Shown piece after piece: positions 48,924 to 61,270 of a stretch of 64,000 bases of DNA. Location of the stretch: assembly GCA_026770025.1 (NCBI GenBank), contig JAMXDE010000011.1, positions 1,612,001-1,676,000 on the forward strand, written 5' to 3'. Each line of letters starts with the position of its first letter. The first letter of the stretch is position 1. A program made the translations under genes and the position numbers. The notes beneath the pieces are model-generated. The model was given only the letters and a program-made list of their open reading frames with translations. It was not told where the DNA came from and made no database searches. The DNA is from Craspedostauros australis (taxonomy: Eukaryota; Bacillariophyta; Bacillariophyceae; Mastogloiales; Achnanthaceae).

Positions 48924-49913
48924 TTAGAACTTCATGAGGTGGGGCTTGTCTCCGGATGTAAGTGTGAACTGGGCGGCAAGGTATCCCTCGAGCATGTCAA
49001 CCTTCGATACGGCAGCAGTCAGGGCCTTGTCGACCTTTTCTTGGTCGGCCTTTCTCTGGTCAGTGACAACGGCTGGCTTTGGTGCGTCTCCTGCGAAGAA
49101 TTCCTCCTCTCCGTCCTTCTTCTCGTCCTTGGATCGTGAGAAGTATTCATCGTTGATGTCGGCAACATCGACGCTGCTGACATCCACTTTTGTTGATGTG
49201 GCAATGACGTACGCTTGGTTCACCCGGCGGAGTGGGACACCGTTAATTTTGTATGGGCCAGAAACCAACAGCAATCCAGACTCGAGTGCTTTCAGGCAAA
49301 CAACGCGCTTGCCTCTGAATCGTCCCGCCAGCAGGATCAGGACTGTGCCTGGTGTGATGGACTTGCGCACTCGTGGTGCCTGCGAATTTGTCAAATGGGT
49401 GCGGAGAGGTTAGCGCCAAGATTATTTGTTTGTGGTTGGAGTGAGTGAGAGGGTGGAACAGTCGGTGAGATGGCATCGTCGGCACTTTCAACCACGTTGC
49501 TTCAATTCACGACGAGAAAGAGGCGCACAAGCACCGAAGCTGCCGGGAACGCGTCCATTCAACGATACGATACTGAGGTGGCAACTTACGTTTTGCTTGA
49601 CCTTGTGTGTGGCCTTAGCTGGCTTGATGTCCTCAGCTGGGTAGTAACGGGCAGTCTTCTATTGACATTGCATCGTGTGTTGTCATGGGGGTGTTCGAGG
49701 AAGGCAGAAAGAAAGGAGGAGGGGGAGGTGGCAGATTGGGAAACATCATGTGAGATTGGGTGCTCGCGAGGAATATCGCACGCTTTTGGAGGCTATCACC
49801 GCTATTGCTCGCTCTGAACTCGGAGCATTCCAGCCAGAGGTCCTCATCACGGTCTCCATAATCATCGTCATCTTGCTTGTCACATGTCGTTGATCACTCA
49901 CGGTGGCTGTCAT
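48924..49913 (-). CDS. RPL6: 60S ribosomal protein eL6
   Basis: Three exons on the minus strand, 49913-49902, 49658-49590 and 49379-48924, give 178 residues, close to the yeast length. Exon 1 is only MTAT before GTGAGT; exon 2 encodes KTARYYPAEDIKPAKATHK; exon 3 starts APRVRKSITPGTVLILLAG and continues RFRGKRVVCLKALESGLLLV and PLRRVNQAYVIATSTKVDVS, the eL6 core. All joins are phase 0 with good consensus sites (GTGAGT/CAATAG and GTAAGT/TTCGCAG). The protein sits on the large subunit near expansion segments. The intron directly after the start codon is common in ribosomal protein genes. The 12-base first exon is inferred; exons 2 and 3 are secure. Confidence 0.9.
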
Positions 49914-50620
49914 GGTGGAGGGTCGTTGAAAACGGGCTGGTCTTGGTCTTTGACGCTGTGCTGGATCACGCTGGGGCTTGGATGGGATGGTCTTCGTGGA
50001 GGCAGGAGGATGCTGTTGCTGAGGGTGCCGTCTTTGTTGTTGCTGACACTGTCTGTTACGCTGCCTGCTGTTCGTGTTGTCCGCCCTCTCCTTGCCGTCG
50101 TTACTGTTGTTTCAGCTCGTTTGTTGCTGATCATCAATTTCGTGAACCGTATCCGAACAATCCGAATCAAAAGTCCACCCAAAATAGTTTTGAGTAAAGC
50201 GGTATGCACTGTTGTGAGCGAATCATTCGACTCTTCAAGTACAAATGAGACTCGAATCGACCCATGTGACTAGAGCGAACAGAAACAAGATTCAAAATTC
50301 AAACTCGTTGGCGCTCCCGCCATTTTTTGGTGTGTTCTTTCGTGGCGGGATGGATGCAATCCAGAAGCGGTGTTGGTCGCAGAGGCGTTCTTGTGAGCAC
50401 AACCCAGGGTTAACACACTTGGAGACAGACCTTCGGAGAGCCACGAACACGAGCAGAAGCACTCGCACCAGCACAAGCACGATACAATACGAGGACACGT
50501 ACCATACTCACTTCTCGGAAGATTCATCCTTCCCGCTCTCTGCTCGTAGATCACAACAACCACTATCAGCAATCAAGCGGTGGCGACATCCATTTCTCAC
50601 CACAACGCCGCAGTCTCATC
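49914..50620. other. Divergent promoter region eL6/GCP3
   Basis: 707-base head-to-head spacer. Weak open frames only; no repeat or RNA gene was recognised. Confidence 0.5.
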
Positions 50621-53600
50621 ATGTCGACCAATGCCGCGAGCTCGGATGCGCTGGAACGGCTGGTCTATGCCATTGTGGACTGCGATAAGTACGATGCGGA
50701 CGCAGCGCTGTCATTGGCGCATCGGGTTGTGGGAAGTCAGATCGGTGCCAATTCGGCTGGTGCTTCTGGCGTTGGCGGCGGCAACATCGACGATGGCAGG
50801 ACCATGAAGGATTTGACGTCGGCATGGCGACGGATCGAGCGCAAATCGACGCAGGATGTGAACTGTCTCACTTTCGTCCAGAATCAGTACAAACGATTGG
50901 AACGCAATCTGCCTGACCATCAACATGTACCGCCGCAGTTGCTCATTGTCCTTAGCAAGGTCATCAACAAGCAGATCCATGCCTCGACGTCCACCAAGAG
51001 TCGCGTCATGGCCAAAAATCATCTTCAGAGTTTGTACTCTCAGCAGCAGCAGCAGCAGCAGCAGCCACAACACCACCAACAACAACAGAAGAAGCAGCAC
51101 CAAGCGACGCCCACGCACCAACAAACATGGGCGGCGAGTACGCCATCACAGCCTCGCAACATTCAACCTGAACCGGATTCCAATGATCTGGCTCAAGCCA
51201 TGTCACAGATGCAGATTGGCGACAGCAAAGATCAGCGCACGATGGGCAACGTCATCAGTATCAACAGCTCCGCAGGCAACACCAGCATGAGCATAAGTGC
51301 CAACACTCCCCATCAGCAACCGCAACAGCAACAGCAGCAACCACAGCACGCTTTTCCATCGAGATCAATGGAACATCACACCAATTTAGAGCCTGGGAAT
51401 GAACAGAACCATCCACCGATAGTGTCAACGCCAATATCCATGTCAGCCTCGATGTCGGCATCATCACTGTCTAACGCGAGCGGCATCAAGAAGGGGACAT
51501 CATCCCTGCCGGACATGCCGACGGAAGAAAGGATGGAGGAAATCAAGCATGATATTCACAAGGAGGAGCGCAAGATCCTGCAGGAGTGTCTCTACTCTCT
51601 GCAGGGAATCGATGGCGAATGCATTCGCTTCTACAAACGTGATGCTATCCCCGCAGGCGGTGAATTCTGCCAGTACTACGATGGTGTGCGGGTTCAATCT
51701 TCGGCGGCGACATCGCAATCATTGCTGTACTCGGGGCACATGCGCCACACGAGGCTAGGCACGGGTGCCATCGATGCCATCAAGATCTGCGGAGAGGCCG
51801 GATGGCTGTATCAGAAGATTCAGGAATACATCCAGTTGGTCCATGGCGATGAACTCAAGGGTGTGATCGCGAGGGCATTTTGCGGCACGCTGGTCAACCA
51901 GCTGAGGGATTATCACTCCCTGCTCTCCAGTTTCGAGGCACGATTATTTGCGACGGAGAACGGCGAGGCGCAGATGACGCTACGACATCTTCTCATCGAA
52001 TTGCGGGGACCGACGCACCGGCTGAAGAATTTGACGATGCTTACCAACAGCGTGGAGAGGCTTTCTGGTGGATTCCTCCTCACCGCGCTTTACCGCCATT
52101 CTATGCACGGCGACAGCCGCCATGTCGACACCGTCAACCGTCTGCTCCGTGCCTCCTCCTTGCCGTGGTTCGAAATGCTGTACCTTTGGACGACGCAAGG
52201 TGTGCTGTCAGATCCACACAATGAATTCTTCGTCAGGGCGAACGAGAATTCCAACGAGGTTGATTTCTGGCATGAGCGATACGAAGTCGTCCTTTCCAGG
52301 GTCCCCACAGGCATCCTGGACACCGCCTTGATCCAGCCAGCCTTCAACGTGGGCAAGGGAATCAACTTCATCCGAAAATGTCTCCAGGACAGCACATGGT
52401 CCATGGAACTCGACACCGCCGACGATGCGCAGCCCACCAAGCCTGGCACAGCCCACAAAGCCAAAGCGCTGGGATACTTCTTCGACCAGACGCTCAACCG
52501 AAACAACAAGCTGGAAACGACGCTGACGCAAGCCACGGCGATCGTGCACAGCCATATTCTGGAGTCGCTGAGAGCCAACCACAACCTGCTGGACCATCTC
52601 TTCGGTATCAAGCAGTTCCTGTTCATGGGGCAAGGCGACTTCTTCTCCGCCCTAATGGATGGACTCCACGCCGAATTCAACGGAGCGAAGAGGCAGAGCG
52701 CCATTTACAAGCACTCCTTGCTGAGCATAGTCGAAAGCGCATTGCGCAACACGAACGCCAAGTACCTCCCAGCAAACGTGCTCGATCGTTTGCAGGTGGA
52801 GCTTGTGATGGATCCAGGCCTCTCCATGGACGGTGATATCAACGGCAGACAAACACCATCGCCAACGGTTTGGGACATCTTCATGCTGGATTACACCGTC
52901 CCGGACCCCATTGTGGCAATCGTGCACAACGCGGCGCTCGACAAGTACAAGGTCGTCTTCTCGTTGCTGTTCCGGTTGCGGCGTGCAGAATACATGCTCA
53001 ACCACACGTGGCGGCAAAGTGCGATCCTTCACCACGCACTTCACACGGCCGCGCATTTCAAGGGGCTCAATCAATCGAACAGCGCGGAGTACGCGCAGGC
53101 GGTGGCACTGCTGCGCAACATGTCGATCACGCGCCAGGCCATGATGCATTTCATCGTCAACTTCAAGAGCTACATCATGTTCGAAGTGATCGAAGGTGGT
53201 TGGAAGCAGATCAAGCTGGAGATGGACGCGGCGAATACGCTGGACGATATGATCGCCGCGCACGATCGGTACCTGGCAAAGATCACGCGCAAGTGCCTTC
53301 TCGGCATGGACGCTGCGCCTGGTGATGACGTTAACACAAGCACCATCAGCACCGGCAACGCCAACAACAACGATCTTGGCTTGGCGTTGCAAGACCTGTT
53401 GCAGACTGTCATCGATTTCTGTGTCTTCCAGGAGGCCGTGCTGGAAGAAGCACTGGTCCAGACGGATATCGTGACGGAGAAACGGCTTCACGCGCAGTAC
53501 CGCGTGAATCAAGGACAGTGGGGATTCGAATCCGAGAATGACATCGCCGAGGAACGTGAATTCTTCGGCATGGCTAACCTGGCCCATCTCGAGCACGTCG

Positions 53601-53824
53601 TCCAATCGAACGAGGTCTTCAATGGAAAGATGTTCCAGTTGGTGCACCTGTTGACGGAGCAAATCAACAGCAACCCCGTCGATAGATTCACGGCCGGGAC
53701 TACGGACGCGTGGGTGGATACAGCAAGCGCTATAGATGACGATTTGGATCTGCAGCGGTTCCTGACATCGCAGCTGGATCACAATGGATTCTACAGCATG
53801 CAAGAAGTCGGCCATGGCCAGTAA
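50621..53824 (+). CDS. GCP3: Gamma-tubulin complex component 3 (Spc98/GCP3)
   Basis: 1067 residues, single exon. The N-terminal 100 residues are helical (LERLVYAIVDCDKYDADAAL); residues 140-320 are a Gln/Ser/Asn-rich linker with a CAG-type Gln run (51043-51065). GRIP1 begins near 325 (LQGIDGECIRFYKRDAIP, GWLYQKIQEYIQ, AFCGTLVNQLRDYHSLL, HEFF-like HNEFFVRANEN) and GRIP2 near 665 (FLFMGQGDFFSALMDGL, FMLDYTVPDPIVAIVHNAAL, SLLFRLRRAEYMLNHTWRQS). The late block LDDMIAAHDRYLAKITRKCL and the closing DHNGFYSMQE are GCP3-like, in contrast to GCP2. It caps microtubule minus ends at nucleation centres together with GCP2 and gamma-tubulin. Confidence 0.88.
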   Translation: MSTNAASSDALERLVYAIVDCDKYDADAALSLAHRVVGSQIGANSAGASGVGGGNIDDGRTMKDLTSAWRRIERKSTQDVNCLTFVQNQYKRLERNLPDHQHVPPQLLIVLSKVINKQIHASTSTKSRVMAKNHLQSLYSQQQQQQQQPQHHQQQQKKQHQATPTHQQTWAASTPSQPRNIQPEPDSNDLAQAMSQMQIGDSKDQRTMGNVISINSSAGNTSMSISANTPHQQPQQQQQQPQHAFPSRSMEHHTNLEPGNEQNHPPIVSTPISMSASMSASSLSNASGIKKGTSSLPDMPTEERMEEIKHDIHKEERKILQECLYSLQGIDGECIRFYKRDAIPAGGEFCQYYDGVRVQSSAATSQSLLYSGHMRHTRLGTGAIDAIKICGEAGWLYQKIQEYIQLVHGDELKGVIARAFCGTLVNQLRDYHSLLSSFEARLFATENGEAQMTLRHLLIELRGPTHRLKNLTMLTNSVERLSGGFLLTALYRHSMHGDSRHVDTVNRLLRASSLPWFEMLYLWTTQGVLSDPHNEFFVRANENSNEVDFWHERYEVVLSRVPTGILDTALIQPAFNVGKGINFIRKCLQDSTWSMELDTADDAQPTKPGTAHKAKALGYFFDQTLNRNNKLETTLTQATAIVHSHILESLRANHNLLDHLFGIKQFLFMGQGDFFSALMDGLHAEFNGAKRQSAIYKHSLLSIVESALRNTNAKYLPANVLDRLQVELVMDPGLSMDGDINGRQTPSPTVWDIFMLDYTVPDPIVAIVHNAALDKYKVVFSLLFRLRRAEYMLNHTWRQSAILHHALHTAAHFKGLNQSNSAEYAQAVALLRNMSITRQAMMHFIVNFKSYIMFEVIEGGWKQIKLEMDAANTLDDMIAAHDRYLAKITRKCLLGMDAAPGDDVNTSTISTGNANNNDLGLALQDLLQTVIDFCVFQEAVLEEALVQTDIVTEKRLHAQYRVNQGQWGFESENDIAEEREFFGMANLAHLEHVVQSNEVFNGKMFQLVHLLTEQINSNPVDRFTAGTTDAWVDTASAIDDDLDLQRFLTSQLDHNGFYSMQEVGHGQ

Positions 53825-54006
53825 AAGGAGAGCATAGTAATTGGGCCATAGAGGTGCGATGAGAATAGAGCGAGATAATTTCTCAACACAGCTCCTGTGT
53901 GCAATTTTCTGCCATGGTCTCCCATCGCAGGCAATATCGCAAACACGTACCACGCTGGCACGAGTGGACAACATTCCAGAGAATGTTCGCAGCGCTACGA
54001 GTGTAC

Positions 54007-57000
54007 CTACGATCCGTCCAATCCTCGTTGGAAGTCATCGAGCGACAGCGTAGCATAGTCCTCGAGGTATCGCTGAAAGAGCACGTCGAGGTTGTCACTG
54101 TTGTTGTCGTCGCTGTCCGCCAATCCATCATCAGCTCCTTTGCCGCCGTCCCCCGAAAACGTGAAGATATCCAACAATCGGTCCGTGCCCATGCTGAACA
54201 TGGAGCTATTCTTGGTGTTGACGATCGCATCGCTCATGGCCAACTTGGTTTGCTGTATCTGCATCACGGTCTCTTCGATGGAGTCCATGGTGATGAGTTT
54301 GTACACGTTGACAGACTTGGTTTGGCCAATCCGATGCGCTCGGTCCATGGCTTGGATGTCGTTGTGTGGATTCCAATCATGTTCCAGAAATATCACGGTG
54401 TCCGCGCCTGATGCACATCGTTCGTTGGTTCATTTGCATGTCCACAAAGGGGACACATTGGTTCGGAGAGACGAAGAAAGTTCGATTGCAATGTGTGAGT
54501 ATGCGGATGTAAATGTGGATAGATCGCCGCCGCTGGCGCGTTTGGGTTGCGTGCTTCCGTAGCAATGATTCATGGCAAACATCTTGCGAGAAGCACGATC
54601 TGACTGTTGAACCGCGAAGATGCAATCACCTTCACTCACCTGTCAAATTCAACCCCAGTCCTCCGACCTTTGTCGTCAGCAGCAGCACTCGTATGGTTTG
54701 ATCCTCGTTGAACGCATCCACGATTGCCTGCCGCTTCTCGGGAGGCACCTGGCCATCGAGCCGCAAGTGCCGAACGCTGGAAACGCTCGTCTCGAGCAGC
54801 ATCTTTTCCACAACATCCAGACTTGATGTGAACTGTGCAAAAATGAGGCATTTGCTACCGTGGTCCTTTGCGCTCATGTCGACCTGCCTTGCAGCTGGTG
54901 GGCGCAATACAGCTGAAACTTCATCCTGACTCATTCCACCTTCATCGTTGTCTTCGTCATCTTCGTGAGCGTCGCAGTACAGCAAGCTGTTGTCGTTGTC
55001 AGCTGCTCCTATCTGGGCGAGGATTCCAGCGCTCACCAGTAGTTCATGCAATGCGACCAATTTACCTGACGCTTCACGGCCGCCGAATTGAGCATCATCG
55101 CTGCTTCCGTCGTCACTCCCATTTGTCGCAACCTTCGGTCGGATCAGGCATGGGTGCGTGCATATAAGCCTCAAGAACATCAACGCCTTCAGCGCCGCGG
55201 AACTGAGCTTGCGCACATCCACCTCCTTCGATGCATCATCTGCTTTGCTCGCCTTCAGCCCAGCACGAAGCGCATCCAAGGAGCTCTGAACTGTTGGATT
55301 CTTGCAGACAGTCTTGTACAACTTGGCCTGCAGCATGCTCATGTTGCATCCAATGCTGGTGATGGACTTCGGTGGAAGCTCCTTGAGAACCTTGTCCTTC
55401 GTCCGCCGAAGAATGAATGGAAGCACCTGTTGATGGATGGTTTTCAGTTTCTGCATGCTGTTGATGACTTCCTCCGCGGATGCTCCTGACTGCTGACCCT
55501 TGGCGATGGGACTAGCGTACTGCTTCGCGAAGGCCCGGTCAGATCCAAGAAAATGAGGCATCAGAAAGTCAAAGCAAGCCCAAAGATCCTGGACTTTGTT
55601 TTGCACCGGAGTTCCGGTCAAGACCAGTCGGTGCTTGGCTCGGATCCGCTTGGTCGCCCTTGCCGTGGCTGTCTTGGGATTGCGGAGCAAGTGACCCTCG
55701 TCCAGAATGCAGTAGTTCCATGCTATGCTGGCGATGTGATCAATTTCTGACCGAAGCGTGGCATAGCTCATGACCACGATATTGACACATTCATCACCGG
55801 CACGCTCTGGAATCAGCGGGTCGGCCAATTTCCTTCTTCGCCTTGCCGTGATCGAATGAGGTTGGAATATTTCATCTGTGCCAAAGAATCGCTTGATTTC
55901 ATTCATCCAATGACCGACCAAGGTGGATGGACAGACGACGATGGACATGCATCGACGGTGCCGCTGTTGTTGCACGACCGCTACCGATGCCATCGCCGTT
56001 TCCTCGCCTTTCTGACTCGATATGGTGCGATTCTCATTGTCATGGGATATCGCTGTGGCCACCAACGCTTGCAGTGTCTTGCCAAGGCCCATACTATCAC
56101 AGAGCGCCCCGTTGAGGTTGACACTCTGGAGGAAACGTAGCCACGCAATGCCTTCCGATTGGTAGGATCGGAGAGTGATGCCTGAATCCTCCAACGCACT
56201 CTGTATGCGTCGTGGTAGCGGGAACGGAGGCAGCGGCTTGCCGAGGATCAGGTGATCTAGGACGACCCTGCTATGTTCATCACTCGCAACGTCACGCTCG
56301 TCGATTGGCTCGGGGCACTGATTGCTGGCGAGTGGGGCACACCGTACGATCGTTCCAAACAAGGAAGCTCCAATTTTGGCACATTCCCGATCGATATCTG
56401 TCATCAACGTCATGGCTTTGGGGAGGAGGAAGCGGATGAAAGGGCCAATAGACACACCAGCGCAGGTCACGAGCATGCGCAGCATCTCACAACCTCGTTG
56501 CCTTGCAGTTGGCCCGCTTGGTTGGGACTCGCCACTGCTGCCGCTGTCGCTACCACCGCCATCACTGTCGAGCATGGTGCAGAGAACGACCGCATATTGT
56601 TGCAATGCTGTCGATGGAGCTCGCTGGCAGAAAACATGCACACACTTGGATGCTGCTTCTGCGAGCTCCTTGTCATGGATGTTGCATCCAAGTTGAACAA
56701 TCTGACTGCTGTACATCTCGCACAGCTGTTTCGACATGCTCGTGTGAGTGTTGGCGGTATCGAATATCACCTCGACCAGGCGCAGACTCCCCATCACCAT
56801 GTTCCGCTGTTTGGCCCTACGAGCTAAGTCCTCCTCCTCCGGCCGCTGCCGCTGCCGACGGTGATTTGGGTCCTGCAGGAACCGAAAAGTCGCTTTGATG
56901 TGGCCAACATGCTCGCAGATGGGTGAAAGTGCATCCAAACGCTGATCTGTGGGCAGCGTCTTCAGAAGCCCACGAATGCAACGTGCTGCTGTGCTGCGTT

Positions 57001-59965
57001 GATGGTTCCACGTGCTCGTCAGCAGTTTGCACAAATTTGTGATGACCTTTTCCCTGCTTTTCCTGTACGGATCATCATCTGCAGTACGCGGTGATGATCC
57101 AGCGCCAGGCTGAAGGACTGAAAGTAAGCAGGCAACACTATCGGCCGTTTGCTGTTGGAAGACTTCCACAAGTTCATTCTTGACCGATGTCATCAATGGA
57201 CGTATGAGCGGACTGATCTTTGGTGGCAGCCACTTGGGTCCGTTCAATGCCACGCAACCTGCGACCAGGCTGTTGATACGCATCTCATCTTTCGTGGTCA
57301 CTTTAGAAGCGGGCTGCATCCCTGCGATGAGTTCTTGATACGCGGATTGCCACTTGGTCACAAGGTCGAGGTTCGGGGATTCCGTTTTGGCGCCATGCTC
57401 TTGATAGAGCTGCCTGTTGTTGGAGCATAAATCCATGTAGGCCTGCGAAATGCTGGCTGTGAGGGCTGGATCATGAAACCTCAAAATCTCGGAACAGCTC
57501 GCGCCCTTCTCCAGCACAGAATTGAGATGCGCTTGGAGCCGTAACTTGAGAGGACAGTGCGCGTCGCACGCCACCACGAGTGCTTGGTATAAAATGCACG
57601 CGGCGGCGCATTCCGCCAGGAACGGTGAGTGCAATGCCAATTGAAGATTGGATGCAACATTTGCGATTCGGTCTTGGCTGGAGGCGAATGAGGTCCCAGC
57701 GGCGCTGAAGTAGCCGGCAGTGACGCTTGCGGCGACTTTGAACGAGCAGATGCAATCCGTTTGCAATTTGGATGCGGTGCAGTTGGGAGGCCTTGACGTA
57801 TCGAAATATTGGCTGAGAAGGCTGCCATCGAACATGCTTAGATTTGCAGTGCTTTGCAAGTCCGGGTCAACCTGGTGTATGGCCCTTGATAATTCTTCCC
57901 ACGCTGCCAGAACATCCCATTTGCGATGATTGGGCGCGGTTTGTGCCGTGGCTGCGAACGAGCGATGTTGGATTAGATGGATGACGGTGGAAAAGATCGA
58001 TGGCATTGCCTTGCATTGGTCGAAAAGTATCCTGAATGAGATACTAGTATTGGTATGCGTGGGTGGCTCTTCACCTTTCGTATGATTGCTGCTCGATTCG
58101 TCCGCGCGAGCATCACCCCAACCCAAGAGCAGACCGCTGAACTTGCTGTATGCGACGAATGCCATTTCTTTCGCGTACAACGTGCTCGCTGTTTTCATGA
58201 TGTTCGACAAGTGGCGTTCTGCGTCCTCGCGGAGATCGATGATGGGGCATTCAGTTCCTTTCTCGTACGAGTGCAACATGGGCGAAAGGCAAGATTGGCC
58301 GTATCGATCGAGGGTTTCAATCAAGAGCCCCAGCAGATCTGTGATGCAGGCAGAGAATGGACTGCATTTGGAAATAGCGAGCCACAGACTGTTGATGTAG
58401 GCGGGGCAATTCCTCGTGCTCGTTTGCGATGCTGATTGATCCTTTTGCAACATCGACAGGCACTGAGCAGCTGCTCCCTGCACGTCTTCGGCTGGATCCA
58501 TGAGGCAGCCTGACAGCAAACTGAATACTGAATCTGTCTCATCGCTTTTGCTTTCGCCATCGCCATCAACGTTGGTGTTGCTCGTGCTACTGGCGCTGGG
58601 CTGGAATGAAATATTCGCGAGCTGGCTCTTTGGCGACGTCAGGAATGCAAATCGCAACGCTATAAGTCCACCATGCCGTGCCTCCCAAGTATCCTGCTGG
58701 ATTAGCTTGACAATGACTGATGCTGCTTCGTTTCGAATGTTGGCTGGCGCCAATGCGAGAACAGTCGAAAATACCTGGCCAGCCATTTCACGTACCGGCG
58801 CAACAACGGTCCGGCTTTCCTCGGAGATGGATGCTCCCGAGAAGTCGCCGAACCGATCCAATGCCAGGACGCAAATGCAGCGCGACAAGATGTCATGAAG
58901 CCAATACCCAAAGCTGATCTGCCCGTGCGGATGCTTTGGCGCGTTCGTTGTCGCATGCGACGGCGATGTCGAAGTCCAAGCAAATATCAGTGCCCGAATT
59001 CCAAGCAAGGCACCGTGCCGTTCGTGCCAATCTGCAGAAAACATGCGGAAAACGAGATCGTTCGCCAATAGCACCTGCGGGATACTATTCTGATGAAGAT
59101 GGAGACGAGAAGCCTGTTGCCGCGAAGATTGCCGCATTCGCCTGGATTCCATCACCAGCAACGCGCGTAGAGATGTGGCATGATGAACTTCGTTGTCGCT
59201 GTCGCAGTCTCCGCCGTGGTTATCATCAACGTCGGCATTGCTATCACCCTTTCTCCGGATCGCAGAACCTGCAGCGACCGCGCCTGCTTCACCAACACGG
59301 CGCCTTTTGGGCCAGGGCAGCAGATCATCCATGCTAATCGCGGGTACGATCGCTGTTGCCTTGGAATGGCGCGTTGATGTGGCTTCGATAATGCCGCTCA
59401 AGCCAAGGCGTTTCGCAAGCATATTGCGTTGCAGTTGGACACGGTGCTCGCAGAACTTGTCGAGATGCTGCGCATTTTCGTCCAGCTGTCTCAATTCATT
59501 TGCTTCGTACTCGTCGTAGCGGGTTCGTTCCGACGTTGACAGCAGCAGCCGGCCGTGTTGTTGAATTCGTTCAAGATCTTGCACGTCGTGCAACGTGAGC
59601 CATTGGTGCTCTTGGTTGTGCCCTTGGCGTTGGTGAACTGCCGATTCGCTTGGGGCCGACGGTTGCTCTGTCGGCGATGATGGCCTTGACGAACGCTCAT
59701 CCCATTCCCTCCGAAAGAAGTCCAGCCGATCTTGCAGCGGCAGATGGCTGGCGATCCGCTCCATGCACAGACTGGCCTGATACCTGCTCTTCCAGTTGCG
59801 CGACATGAGCAGGAATTGAAGCCTCCCAAGCAGATCCCAAATGATGGACGGGTCCGTCGCTGCGCGCTCGATGATCTCTTCGGACAGCTTGTCCGTGGCA
59901 AGCTCCGCATGCTTCTTCGTGCCATCTTCGATCAGCTTGATCAGCCTTGCGATTTGCTGTTTCAT
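54007..59965 (-). CDS. BTAF1: MOT1/BTAF1, TBP-removing Snf2 ATPase
   Basis: Exon 1 is 59965-54640 and exon 2 is 54407-54007 (GTGAGT donor, GCATCAG acceptor, phase 1, 232-base intron), giving 1908 residues, close to the human length. The start [20 protein letters not shown], then [15 protein letters not shown], is typical; an ATG at 60172 adds only leader-like residues. About 1200 residues of HEAT repeats grip TBP. The Snf2 ATPase follows: motif [13 protein letters not shown] near 1290, motif [13 protein letters not shown] near 1425, [13 protein letters not shown], and across the splice [20 protein letters not shown], then [14 protein letters not shown]1 strips TBP from DNA using ATP and regulates transcription genome-wide. 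All helicase motifs look intact. Confidence 0.94.
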
Positions 59966-60484
59966 TGCGCGCGATCGATGGTGGCGGCGCTCGTGACGAT
60001 TCGGTCTGTGGCAAGAGCTGTCCCCAAACAGGCAGCACTTGATGTTTATGACGTGGTCACACGATTGTGTTCCACAGATGTGTTCCACAAATGTGGAGGA
60101 CGGTTGGTATCGTGGATCTGTTCTTTCCGTTTTGCTTCGCGATTTGTGTGTGTGGCGTTTTGTGAAGGTCAAGCCACGATTGATTTGATTGGTGTCATCG
60201 TGACGTCACAAATGTTACCTTGCTTTTGTTCGTGATGCTAGGCTTTTAAAATAGAGCCGGCCAAGTCGCGGTAGGATGTTCGTTGTTCCTGTGCATCTGG
60301 CACAACCTGCCGGCGAGAACGAACCACGTCGTATGTATGATGTCATACGAGCAAAATAATTGTGCACTCACTGGCGCTTGTTGTGACACGCCTCCAATCT
60401 CTCAGTATGCCAATTCCATACTCACAGCATCAGAGCATCGCGATCCTCCAGCCATTCCGCCGCGTGTATTTCCTCTCTAGAGAC

Positions 60485-60522
<38 letters not shown>

Positions 60523-60750
60523 GGTATGCGTTCTCTGTGGATAGATACTTGATGGCAACAGTCATCATCAGTGAGCATTGTGGTTGTGATGATCTGTATC
60601 AGTATTCTGCAGCAATTTCTGTAGCTTCACCATCATCATCGCCACAAGATGGATCGTTTCGCGATTGTTCGTCGTTGAACACAGGACTGGTTGTTGATTC
60701 GTTCACGACTGATTGTTGGTCGTGACGATTGGGTATGGCGAGATGAGTCC
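59966..60750. other. Spacer upstream of BTAF1 with a GA repeat
   Basis: Contains the BTAF1 leader and a pure (GA)n tract at about 60488-60518. No gene was recognised. It ends with the GAGTCC duplication of the TRIM-like element. Confidence 0.5.
60745..60750. repeat. Target-site duplication of the TRIM-like element, left copy
   Basis: GAGTCC precedes the left terminal repeat and follows the right one at 61436-61441. Six bases is at the long end for LTR elements but the match is exact. Confidence 0.85.
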
Positions 60751-60915
60751 TGTCGAAGTTCCCCGTAGTCCCAAAAGTAACGTGCTCCTGTAACGCTCAG
60801 GAGTGATCGATCATGCGCTTGCCACGTTTACGATAGGGGGGTATTTGTTGTTTCTGTACTCTATTTTGGTTCAGTCCCGTACAATCGGGAATTACTGATG
60901 TCACACATTTCGACA
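60751..60915 (-). repeat. Terminal repeat of the TRIM-like element (3' in element orientation)
   Basis: 165 bases, TGTCGAAG to TTTCGACA. It contains the small inverted repeat TCCCG..CGGGA near 60876-60891. No difference from 61271-61435 was seen. Confidence 0.88.
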
Positions 60916-60923
60916 CCCTCCCT
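60916..60923 (-). other. Polypurine tract of the TRIM-like element
   Basis: AGGGAGGG on the minus strand directly precedes the 3' terminal repeat, as expected for plus-strand priming. Confidence 0.65.
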
Positions 60924-61256
60924 AATTCGCGATTTGTACTCGATGATTGGTTGGTTGGTTGTTGTGCTTGTCCGTCTCTGTGTGTCTTCTTCTGGGGTCG
61001 TTGGGCCTTCAGCTTCTCTCTCGCACTCTGCTTGAAACCGTTGTCACGTTCCTTTTTCGTATACCGCTGATGCAAGCGGTCGCCCTCCCAGGTCTCGATG
61101 TTCCACCTGCGGTTTGCTCTGCACTTTTTGCTCTCGTTGTATCGTCGTTCATCTTTTTGCTTCGGAAAATCAGGGTCGGCGGTATCGAACCCATGAAGTT
61201 GGTCCGGTCTGATTCTTCCTCAGTCAACTATTTCGCTCTCCCGGGCGTAAGCCACA

Positions 61257-61270
61257 GGTTTACGTTACCA
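61257..61270 (-). other. Primer-binding-site-like sequence of the TRIM-like element
   Basis: On the minus strand TGGTAACGTAAACC directly follows the right (5') terminal repeat. TGG is the complement of a tRNA CCA end; the tRNA itself was not identified. Confidence 0.55.

Noticed and set aside
52652-53974. 440-codon frame antisense to GCP3
   Set aside because: Lies wholly opposite a well-conserved GRIP2 domain; no independent evidence.
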